DNA of 46,699 nucleotides, taken from an uncultured Bacteroidota bacterium. GTDB lineage: Bacteria; Bacteroidota; Bacteroidia; Chitinophagales; Chitinophagaceae. The stretch's first letter is position 1; every line of letters begins with the position of its first letter. Location of the stretch: the NCBI GenBank assembly GCA_946479615.1, contig CAMLGR010000017.1, positions 1 through 46,699 of the forward strand, read 5' to 3'. The translations under genes were made by a program, and so were the position numbers. The notes below the pieces were generated by a model. The model ran no database searches and was not told the DNA's origin. It saw only the letters and a list, made by a program, of their open reading frames with translations. Below are positions 40,505 to 46,699 of the stretch, piece by piece.

Positions 40505-40506
40505 AT

Positions 40507-40652
40507 GGAATGGTCAATAGTGAATGGTGAGTGAGTGAATGGTGAATGGTCAATAGTCAATGAGACCGGTCTGCCAATCAAATCACTGTTGCCCGGATAT
40601 TCACCATTGACTATTCACGATTCACTATTGACCATTCACCACTCCCCATTCC
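40507..40652. repeat. Family C inverted repeat, copy C2
   Basis: The left arm at 40507-40562 has GAATGGTCAATAGTGAATGG and GGTGAATGGTCAATAGTCAA words. The right arm at about 40600-40652 has TTCACCATTGACTATTCACG and TTCACTATTGACCATTCACC words. The centre holds AGACCGGTCTGCCA (40563-40576), exactly shared with C3. It ends one base before the stop of the kinase gene. Confidence 0.8.
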
Positions 40653-40653
40653 A

Positions 40654-41286
40654 CTAAGGCAGGTTCAGGTAATGCTGTCCTTCATCATAATCGTTGTCGA
40701 GGGCTTTGATAACGGTTTGCAGGTGCTTTTCATTGCCCAGGAAATCGGCATTGGAGACATCGATGAAAAGCGTTTTGATATTATGTTGTTTGATATAATG
40801 CGTATAAGTTTCCTGGATATTGAACAGGTAACCGTCCGGAATCTGTTGTTCGTAGGAACGGTTCCTTTTTTTGATGTTTGCCTGTAATTTGTTGATCGGT
40901 GCATGGAGATAGATCAGCAGGTCGGGTTGCACCAGTTGCTGGTGAATGATATCAAACAGGCGCTGGTACAAACGAAACTCATCGTCCGGCAATGTTACTT
41001 TGGCAAACAAAAGGCATTTGGTAAAAAGATAGTCGGAGATGGTGGTGGTCTGGAACATATCTTTCTGCTGCAATAATTCTTTCAGTTGTTTGAAACGTTC
41101 GGCCATGAAGAATAATTCCAGTGGGAATGCATACTGGCCGGGATTCTCATAAAACTTAGGCAGGAATGGATTGTCGGCAAACTGCTCCAGGATCAGGCGG
41201 GCATTATAATGTTTGGATAACAGGTTGGCCAATGTCGTTTTTCCCGCACCAATATTTCCTTCTATGGTAATAAACTGGTATTTCAT
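40654..41286 (-). CDS. Deoxynucleoside kinase
   Basis: This 210-residue kinase belongs to the deoxynucleoside/thymidine-deoxyguanosine kinase family that phosphorylates deoxynucleosides with ATP for nucleotide salvage. The P-loop GNIGAGKTT is at residues 10-18. EQFADNPFLPKFYENPGQYA contains the family's catalytic-base region, ERFKQLKE the substrate-contact helix, and KKRNRSYEQQI the LID arginine region. The length matches bacterial dGK/dAK enzymes of about 210 residues. Which deoxynucleoside it prefers cannot be decided. The gene is flanked on both sides by family C repeats, and its stop is almost contiguous with C2. Confidence 0.9.
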   Translation of the reverse strand: MKYQFITIEGNIGAGKTTLANLLSKHYNARLILEQFADNPFLPKFYENPGQYAFPLELFFMAERFKQLKELLQQKDMFQTTTISDYLFTKCLLFAKVTLPDDEFRLYQRLFDIIHQQLVQPDLLIYLHAPINKLQANIKKRNRSYEQQIPDGYLFNIQETYTHYIKQHNIKTLFIDVSNADFLGNEKHLQTVIKALDNDYDEGQHYLNLP

Positions 41287-41360
41287 TATTCAGGCGCAAA
41301 ATAAATGAAATGGGTCTTGAAAGAAGAAGGACGGAAATATTGTGGATAAAGTCTGGAGGG

Positions 41361-41479
41361 GTGAATGGTGAATAGTCAATAGTGAATAGTCAATGGTCAA
41401 TAAGACCGGTCTGCCAGATAAAATCACCACTATAGGGTTCGCTATTCACCATTGACTATTGACCATTCACCATTCACCC
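41361..41479. repeat. Family C inverted repeat, copy C3
   Basis: The left arm at 41361-41401 has GTGAATGGTGAATAGTCAAT words, and the right arm at 41441-41479 has CTATTCACCATTGACTATTG and ACCATTCACC words. The core AGACCGGTCTGCCA at 41403-41416 is identical to that of C2. The right end contains the folK stop codon and its last codons. Confidence 0.8.
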
Positions 41480-41955
41480 ACCTTCCTCACTTCCGAATCG
41501 TCCTTGCATTCTTTTAATAACTGGTCAATGGTTTTGTGTAATAAAGGATGCAATGTATGGCCGGCTATTTCGGCCAGCGGTGTTAAAGCAAAGCGCCGGT
41601 TTTGCAATTCAGGATGTGGTATGATCAATGATGGTGTTTGAATAATAGTATCAGTATAGAGGAGGATATCGATATCCAGTGTACGGGGTCCGTATTTTTC
41701 TTCACGGATACGTCCATGCATTTTTTCGATCCGTAAAATGTGTTGCAGCAATTCTGCAGGTTCCAGTGTGGTTACAATTTCAAGCGCCTGGTTCAAAAAA
41801 GAGGGCTGGTCCCGCTTACCCCAGGCCGCCGTTTCATATAAATGAGACATCGCCGTGATCAGGCCACATTGTTGCACAATTTCGATACGGGCCTTTGCCA
41901 GCGTTGTTTCCGGCTTGCCGATATTACCACCTGTCAGTAAATATGCTTTGTTCAT
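41467..41955 (-). CDS. folK: 2-amino-4-hydroxy-6-hydroxymethyldihydropteridine pyrophosphokinase (HPPK)
   Basis: This 162-residue enzyme transfers pyrophosphate from ATP to 6-hydroxymethyl-7,8-dihydropterin in folate biosynthesis. Landmarks are LTGGNIGKPETTLAKARIEI, LYETAAWGKRDQPSFLNQAL, and the signature GPRTLDIDILLYTD with the two metal-binding aspartates, followed by IPHPELQNRRFALTPLAEI. The length is standard. The last residues (VGEW-stop) are encoded by family C repeat DNA (GGTGAATGGTGA). It is divergent from sppA. No other folate genes are in the window. Confidence 0.96.
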   Translation of the reverse strand: MNKAYLLTGGNIGKPETTLAKARIEIVQQCGLITAMSHLYETAAWGKRDQPSFLNQALEIVTTLEPAELLQHILRIEKMHGRIREEKYGPRTLDIDILLYTDTIIQTPSLIIPHPELQNRRFALTPLAEIAGHTLHPLLHKTIDQLLKECKDDSEVRKVGEW

Positions 41956-41988
41956 AATGCTTCGGGGACGGGGGCAGTTAAATATGAT

Positions 41989-41996
41989 TATTTTTG
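41989..41996 (+). promoter_or_regulatory. Promoter -7 element (TATTTTTG) for sppA
   Basis: This perfect TAnnTTTG lies 22 bases before the ATG at 42019. No clear -33 element at 17-21 bases upstream was found. Confidence 0.4.
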
Positions 41997-42018
41997 ATAT
42001 TCATCAAAGGTCTGCTAT

Positions 42019-43773
42019 ATGCGCAATTTCTTTAAGATATTCTTTGCTTCGCTTTTATCATTGATCGTTTTTACGCTGATCGTTTTCTTTTTCTTTATCG
42101 GTTATATCGGGGGAAAGTTATCTAAAAATCTGCCACATATATCAGCCAATTCCGTATTGGTGCTCGACCTGGGTCAGCATTATGCCGAACAGGAAGAGAA
42201 TAATCCGTTCACCATTTTGTCCGGCGAGGACAATGTACCGGGTCTGTATGATGTGATCCGGCTTTTGCAAAGAGCGAAGACAGATAAGGATATCGCCGGC
42301 GTGTATATCATCGCCAATAATAATCCCAATGGATTTGCTTCGAGTGATGAGATCAGGAATGCACTGAAGGATTTTAAAACAAGTGGAAAGTTTGTACTGG
42401 CGCATGGCGATGTGATCTCACAAAAAGCCTATAGCATTGCCAGTGTCGCCGATTCTGTCTATGCCAGCCCGCAGGGATACCTGGAATGGAATGGATACAG
42501 CGTTACCTATGCATTTTTAAAAGGAACCCTTGATAAACTGGGGATACAACCGCAGATCTTTTATGCCGGTAAATTCAAAAGTGCTACCGAACCCCTCCGC
42601 GTTGAAAAGATGACACCCGAAAATCAATTACAGACTTCCGTATGGCTGAATGATCTCTATGATTATTTCCTGGTCCAAACAGCAGAAACGCGTCATGTCG
42701 ATACGGCTACACTTCATCAATTGGCCAATGAAGGCGCTATACAAACCACAGCCGATGCCGTAAAGTATAAATTGCTCGATGCAGCCAGGTATGATGATGA
42801 AGTAAAAGACGCGATCAAGAAAAGATTGGGTATCGATAAATATGATAAAACAAATTTTGTCACGATCAATACCTATAACCAGGCCAATAAATTCCAGGGC
42901 CTGAGTGGTGCTGGTGAAAAGATCGCATTGATCTATGCAGAAGGAGATATTATCGACGGACAGGGCGATAAAGGATCGATCGGTGATATCACTTATCGCA
43001 ACCTGATCCGCAAGGCGCGTCTTGATAAATCCATTAAAGCGATCGTATTCCGGATCAATTCGGGGGGCGGTAGTTCCATGGCCAGTGAAAATATCTGGCG
43101 CGAACTGGAAATAGCAAAAAAAGATAAACCGGTAGTCGTGAGTTTTGGCGATGTGGCTGCTTCGGGTGGCTATTATGTTTCCTGTGCAGCCGATAGTATA
43201 TTTTGTGAGCCGGTCACTATTACCGGTTCCATCGGTGTATTTGGCATTGTTCCAAACATGGAATCGTTTTTCAAAGACAAGCTCGGCGTTACATTCGATG
43301 GTGTGAAAACAGCTACCTATGGCGATATGGGAAATATCTATCGCCCGATGAATGACAATGAAAAAAGAATGATGCAGGCAACGATTGAACTCATTTACAC
43401 ACAATTCAAACAACGCGTAGCCGATGGGCGAAAAAAAGATACTGCCTATATCGATAGCATAGCGCAAGGCCGGGTATGGACAGGTATGCGGGCTAAAGAG
43501 ATTGGTTTGGTAGACAGGTTTGGCGGTATCACGGAAGCGATAAAAGCAGCGGCTTCCCTCGCAAAGCTGAAAGACTTCCAGGTAAAGGAATATCCCGATC
43601 AATCGAACTTTTTCGATGAATGGTTCAAAAAGGCGGAACCGGTCAGTTTTGCCAAAAAACTGGAAACAGAAATGGGTACAGAAAATTATAAGCTCTACCT
43701 GGAAATAAAGCGCATCCGCGAAATGACGAATACGGTGCAGGCGCGGTTGCCGTTTACATTTTTTATACATTAA
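42019..43773 (+). CDS. sppA: Signal peptide peptidase SppA (67 kDa type)
   Basis: This 584-residue membrane-bound protease degrades cleaved signal peptides. It has one N-terminal membrane helix (FASLLSLIVFTLIVFFFFIG) and two tandem SppA (S49) domains. The N-terminal domain supplies the general-base lysine, most likely Lys187 in AGKFKSATEPLR. The C-terminal domain supplies the nucleophile Ser382 in FGDVAASGGYYVSCAAD. INSGGGSSMASENIWREL and GSIGVFGIVPNMESFF are also typical. The length matches the E. coli enzyme. A long open frame on the opposite strand is an antisense shadow. A family G repeat follows the stop. Confidence 0.96.
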   Translation: MRNFFKIFFASLLSLIVFTLIVFFFFIGYIGGKLSKNLPHISANSVLVLDLGQHYAEQEENNPFTILSGEDNVPGLYDVIRLLQRAKTDKDIAGVYIIANNNPNGFASSDEIRNALKDFKTSGKFVLAHGDVISQKAYSIASVADSVYASPQGYLEWNGYSVTYAFLKGTLDKLGIQPQIFYAGKFKSATEPLRVEKMTPENQLQTSVWLNDLYDYFLVQTAETRHVDTATLHQLANEGAIQTTADAVKYKLLDAARYDDEVKDAIKKRLGIDKYDKTNFVTINTYNQANKFQGLSGAGEKIALIYAEGDIIDGQGDKGSIGDITYRNLIRKARLDKSIKAIVFRINSGGGSSMASENIWRELEIAKKDKPVVVSFGDVAASGGYYVSCAADSIFCEPVTITGSIGVFGIVPNMESFFKDKLGVTFDGVKTATYGDMGNIYRPMNDNEKRMMQATIELIYTQFKQRVADGRKKDTAYIDSIAQGRVWTGMRAKEIGLVDRFGGITEAIKAAASLAKLKDFQVKEYPDQSNFFDEWFKKAEPVSFAKKLETEMGTENYKLYLEIKRIREMTNTVQARLPFTFFIH

Positions 43774-43792
43774 CGGGTTGTAAATGATCAAT

Positions 43793-43845
43793 GATGAATT
43801 ATGAGTTATGAATCGCTGTCATATTCATAATTCATAATTCATAAT
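43793..43845. repeat. Family G hairpin of TTCATAAT words
   Basis: GATGAATTATGAGTTATGAA pairs with ATTCATAATTCATAATTCAT around CGCTGTCAT. It begins 19 bases after the sppA stop, the same position relative to a stop codon as the other word hairpins. Confidence 0.7.
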
Positions 43846-43881
43846 TTCTTTCAATACCTTCGGGGCCATCAATTTTTTTGA

Positions 43882-44991
43882 ATGGGAAAACCTTACAGCC
43901 AGTCACAGGCGCTATGGGCGATCACCCGCGCCAGTTTCAAGGCAATTTTTGCGCAACCGACTGCCATCGTATTCAGTTTATTGTTTCCTATCATCTTCAT
44001 TCTCATTTTTGGTGCATTTGGCGACAGGGGTGCACCGGTTTACCGTGTAGCGGTTCAAAAAGGCAGCGATACCAGTAATATTTTTTACGACGGATTGAAA
44101 AAAGATATGCTGATCCGCATTGTCAGCTATACGGATACAGCCACGATGAACAAACAACTTTCTACCGGCGACCTGGTTGCTGTATTAGCGATCACTGAAG
44201 AAAAAGATTCATTCCGGCTTTCCCGTTTTCATATAGGTGTGCGTTCGAGTTCGGCCAGCGGCGGTTCTGTTTTTGCGCTCACGCATGAACTGGAATATTA
44301 TAAAATGAAATACGAGGCACAGATCGCGGGCGATAAACCCCGGTATGTGACCATTGATCCGCCGGTCATTACCGATGGAAAGAAACATAACCCGATCGAT
44401 TTTATTTTACCCGGACAATTAGGATTTTCTATTCTGTTCTCTACTTTATTTGGTATCGCATTTACTTTTTTTACCCTGCGTGAGCAATTGATCTTGAAAA
44501 GATTTTATGCATCGCCGGTCAACCGCCTGCATATTTTATTGGGCATTGGTATGAGCCGGTTATTCTTTCAATTGATGAACGTAGTGGTGCTGGTTCTCTT
44601 CGGTCATTTCTTTCTCAACTTCACCCTGGAACACGGAATGCTCACATTTGTGGAACTGGTTGCCATTTCTATTTTTATGTTGTTCCTGCTGATGGGAGTA
44701 GGGTTGATCTTCAGCAGTGTAGCGAAGAGCGATTCTTCCATTCCGCTGCTCATCAATCTTTTTGGATTTCCCCAAATGTTATTGTCCGGCACTTTCTTTT
44801 CGATAACTGTATTTCCTGTCTGGTTGCAGAAGATCTGTTACTGGCTGCCGTTAACACAGTTTAATAATGCGACACGGAAAATATCGTTCGATGGCCTGCA
44901 TTTATTCGATGTATGGAAAGAGATCGGTATACTTGGTATCTGGATCATTATTATTTATGCGGTTCTTTCTAAAGTCATCCGCTGGGAATAA
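43882..44991 (+). CDS. ABC-2 type transporter permease
   Basis: This 369-residue protein has an N-terminal membrane helix (IVFSLLFPIIFILIFGAFGD), an extracytoplasmic domain of about 150 residues, and five C-terminal helices. The last part contains LKRFYASPVNRLHILLG, FSSVAKSDSSIPLLINLFGF and LSGTFFSITVFPVWLQKICY, the ABC-2 membrane protein pattern in which a hallmark 'P-x-x-x-x' loop precedes the last helices. It would act with a separate ATPase, which is not next to it in this window. The following SRPBCC-like gene begins 24 bases later and may be co-transcribed. Confidence 0.88.
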   Translation: MGKPYSQSQALWAITRASFKAIFAQPTAIVFSLLFPIIFILIFGAFGDRGAPVYRVAVQKGSDTSNIFYDGLKKDMLIRIVSYTDTATMNKQLSTGDLVAVLAITEEKDSFRLSRFHIGVRSSSASGGSVFALTHELEYYKMKYEAQIAGDKPRYVTIDPPVITDGKKHNPIDFILPGQLGFSILFSTLFGIAFTFFTLREQLILKRFYASPVNRLHILLGIGMSRLFFQLMNVVVLVLFGHFFLNFTLEHGMLTFVELVAISIFMLFLLMGVGLIFSSVAKSDSSIPLLINLFGFPQMLLSGTFFSITVFPVWLQKICYWLPLTQFNNATRKISFDGLHLFDVWKEIGILGIWIIIIYAVLSKVIRWE

Positions 44992-45015
44992 CAGCAGGAT
45001 TTCAAATTAACCATT

Positions 45016-45528
45016 ATGCGTTTTGTCAGGCTGATCGTTATCAGTTTTATTGTTTTCTTTTTTATTGCAACAGCTTTTTCATTGCTGATCCCTTCGCATG
45101 TGCGCATATCAAAAGCGGTCAATATCAAGGGCAGCCCGGATAGCATCCTGGCATCGGTCAAAGATCCTTCCCGCTGGAAGGAATGGTATCCCGGGCTGGA
45201 CACTGCTCATTTGCTGCATGTGAATAATGAGATAAAGGGAGTATTTATCGATGATAAGGATATTACCAAACCTGTATATATTACATTGACACGCGTTGAT
45301 TCAACGGAAATCGAAGCACAATATATCAGCCGGAAAATGAAACCGGTAGCGAACGTTTGGAAGACCCTTCGTTATGCAACTACCGATTCTACTACGCTGC
45401 AATGGTATATGGACTTTCACCTGCGCTGGTATCCCTGGGAGAAATTCTCCAGCCTCCTGCTCGAAAAATCATATGGTAGTTTAATGGAAAAAGGACTTAA
45501 TAACCTGAAACGAAACGTGGAAAATTAA
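45016..45528 (+). CDS. SRPBCC-like (polyketide cyclase/START-fold) membrane-anchored protein
   Basis: This 170-residue protein has one N-terminal membrane helix (LIVISFIVFFFIATAFSLLI). After it, VRISKAVNIKGSPDSILASV and DPSRWKEWYPGL form the opening of a SRPBCC domain (the W-x-x-W motif at the start of the helix-grip fold). The end, KSYGSLMEKGLNNLKRNVEN, is the usual long C-terminal helix. Such proteins usually bind a hydrophobic ligand, which is unknown here. It is probably co-transcribed with the ABC-2 permease gene. Confidence 0.78.
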   Translation: MRFVRLIVISFIVFFFIATAFSLLIPSHVRISKAVNIKGSPDSILASVKDPSRWKEWYPGLDTAHLLHVNNEIKGVFIDDKDITKPVYITLTRVDSTEIEAQYISRKMKPVANVWKTLRYATTDSTTLQWYMDFHLRWYPWEKFSSLLLEKSYGSLMEKGLNNLKRNVEN

Positions 45529-45680
45529 TTGGACAGGCGGTTCGATTAATCTCCCGGCTTCGGGTTAATTTTAAAGTCTGGTCAAATTTTTGCCGGAAGG
45601 CGGTAGAAAGAAGTGTACGAACATCTTTTACTCTTCCCGGGAAAATAGTCCAGTCATTAACAATTAAAAACATAAACCAG

Positions 45681-46169
45681 ATGAAAAAGTATTTTCTATT
45701 CGCATTGGTTGCTTTTATTACCTTATCGGCCTGTGCTCAACGCAAGAGCCCGCACGATACGGTAAGCACCAAAGATGTTACTGTTACATACGGTCGTCCT
45801 TACAAAAACGGGCGTGATATTTTCGGCGCACTAGAACCTTATGGAAAAGTATACCGGGTAGGCGCTGATGAAGCTACCACGATCACGTTTGCCAAAGATG
45901 TAAACTTTGGTGGCCAGGCAGTAAAAGCAGGAACATATACTTTATTTGCTATTCCGAATGAAACAGAATGGACCTTTATCCTGAATTCCACTCTGAAACA
46001 ATGGGGGGCATTCAGTTATGATAAAAACAAAGCCAATGATGTGGCGCAGGTAAAAGTGCCGGTAAAAAAACTGGATACAGTAGTGGAGCAATTAACCATC
46101 AGTCTTCCGGGTAATGATCTTCGTGTAGCCTGGGACAAAACACAGGTGGATGTGCCGTTGAAATTTTAA
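45681..46169 (+). CDS. DUF2911 lipoprotein
   Basis: This 162-residue protein has a type II signal peptide with lipobox LSAC (Cys18). The rest matches DUF2911: VTVTYGRPYKNGRDIFGALE, PYGKVYRVGADEATTITFAK, GGQAVKAGTYTLFAIPNETE and WTFILNSTLKQWGAFSYDKN. It is a compact beta protein widespread in Bacteroidota, with unknown function. It is presumably attached to the outer or inner membrane. The tandem repeat that ends the window begins 40 bases after the stop. Confidence 0.92.
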   Translation: MKKYFLFALVAFITLSACAQRKSPHDTVSTKDVTVTYGRPYKNGRDIFGALEPYGKVYRVGADEATTITFAKDVNFGGQAVKAGTYTLFAIPNETEWTFILNSTLKQWGAFSYDKNKANDVAQVKVPVKKLDTVVEQLTISLPGNDLRVAWDKTQVDVPLKF

Positions 46170-46208
46170 TAGGGCTGTACCGGTGTATTTACCAAACGTC
46201 CCTATAAA

Positions 46209-46699
46209 ATGGATTCCTTCCATTCAAACATCCTGATTATATCCCTTTATCCGTGTTCTACTTTTCTAGCGGGATAAGTTTCCTTCAGTGGGAGAAATAG
46301 AACACGGATAGATGTGGATGGAGGGATAAAAAATGGATTTCTTTTCGTTCAAACATCCTGATTACATCCCTTTATCTGTGTCATCTGTGTTCTGCTTTTC
46401 TAGTGGGATAAGGTTCCTTCAGTCGGAGGAATAGAACACGGATAGATGTGGATGGACGGAGAAAAAATGGATTTCTTTTCGTTCAAACATCCTGATTACA
46501 TCCCTTTATCTATGTCATCCGTGTTCTGCTTTTCTAGCGGGATAAGGTCCTTCAGCGGGAGAATGGAACACGGATAGATGTGGATGGACGGATGTAAAAT
46601 GAATTTCTTTTCGTTCAAACATCCTGATTACATCCCTTTATCCGTGTCATCCGTGTTCTGCTTTTCTAGCGGGATAAGGTCCTTCAGCGGGAGAATGGA
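46209..46699. repeat. Tandem repeat (units of 124-134 bp) running off the window
   Basis: Unit starts (ATGGATT or ATGAATT) occur at 46209, 46333, 46467 and 46599, so periods are 124, 134 and 132 and the last unit is cut by the edge. Each unit contains an inverted repeat, ATCCGTGTTCT with AGAACACGGAT, flanking the direct words AGCGGGATAAGG and TCAGCGGGAG. No coding frame is present. It is not a CRISPR: there are no short constant repeats with unique spacers. Confidence 0.8.

Noticed and set aside
42628..43791. Long open frame on the minus strand opposite sppA
   Set aside because: It lies almost entirely antisense to sppA, whose motifs and length are unmistakable. The translation is rich in Phe, Ile and Cys without domain structure, as expected from a complement shadow.
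46209..46699. Possible CRISPR array at the right edge
   Set aside because: The period is about 130 bp with similarity along the whole unit, so it is a plain tandem repeat.

Overview
The window looks like chromosomal DNA of a Bacteroidota member, most likely the family Chitinophagaceae. This rests on gene content and style rather than a marker gene: a fused E1 alpha/beta 2-oxoacid dehydrogenase, DUF2911 and DUF6600-type exported proteins, a DUF4254 gene beside a GT9 glycosyltransferase, a TPR histidine kinase, very few Shine-Dalgarno sequences, and TAnnTTTG promoter -7 elements. I found no rRNA, tRNA, CRISPR array, prophage, integrase or transposase gene. Most genes are ordinary housekeeping or envelope genes; the unusual part is the DNA between them.

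Layout. 1-3.3 kb: truncated 2-oxoacid dehydrogenase E1, a TRIC/UPF0126 membrane protein and a PhzF-like isomerase. 3.3-3.7 kb: a 420-bp nested inverted-repeat element resembling a MITE. 3.7-11.3 kb: a DCC thiol oxidoreductase, a TPR sensor kinase with its NarL-type regulator, and four exported proteins, one made of two copies of an unrecognised 200-residue repeat. Palindromes of the form CTACAT-N4-ATGTAG lie upstream of the regulator and of two exported-protein genes, suggesting a local regulon. 11.5-17.7 kb: YebC-like protein and a run of transporters (APC permease, DAACS symporter, DedA, MFS). 17.8-21.6 kb: DUF4254 plus GT9, a composite repeat block, a reduced ECF sigma/anti-sigma-like pair and a DUF481-like outer-membrane protein. 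21.7-26 kb: ABC-F ATPase, a hypothetical protein, a tail-anchored J-domain protein and a dienelactone hydrolase. 26-33 kb: DUF6600 protein, a tandem array of GC-rich hairpins, a hypothetical exported protein, a small lipoprotein, a CvpA-CAP fusion and an M1 peptidase. 33.4-46.2 kb: MscS channel, glycine decarboxylase GcvP, fatty-acid hydroxylase, YkgJ-type protein, MFS exporter, deoxynucleoside kinase, FolK, SppA, ABC-2 permease, SRPBCC-like protein and DUF2911 protein. 46.2 kb to the end: a tandem repeat cut by the window edge.

The strongest unexplained signal is a set of intergenic inverted-repeat families. Each family has its own short-word vocabulary (GTAAAAT/GCAAAAT words, AATAAGGAAT words, AATGGTCAATAGT words, CATAGAAACATAG words, TTCATAAT words). 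They share one layout: two AT-rich arms made of imperfect tandem words, complementary to each other, around a short unique centre, usually starting within a few bases of a stop codon and sometimes supplying it. Family A centres keep TATCG, and two family C copies keep a 14-base core. A separate GC-rich hairpin family shows compensatory stem changes. Together these suggest selection for folding in RNA or single-stranded DNA and dispersal by an agent not present in the window. All functional calls come from reading protein motifs by eye; no database search was possible.
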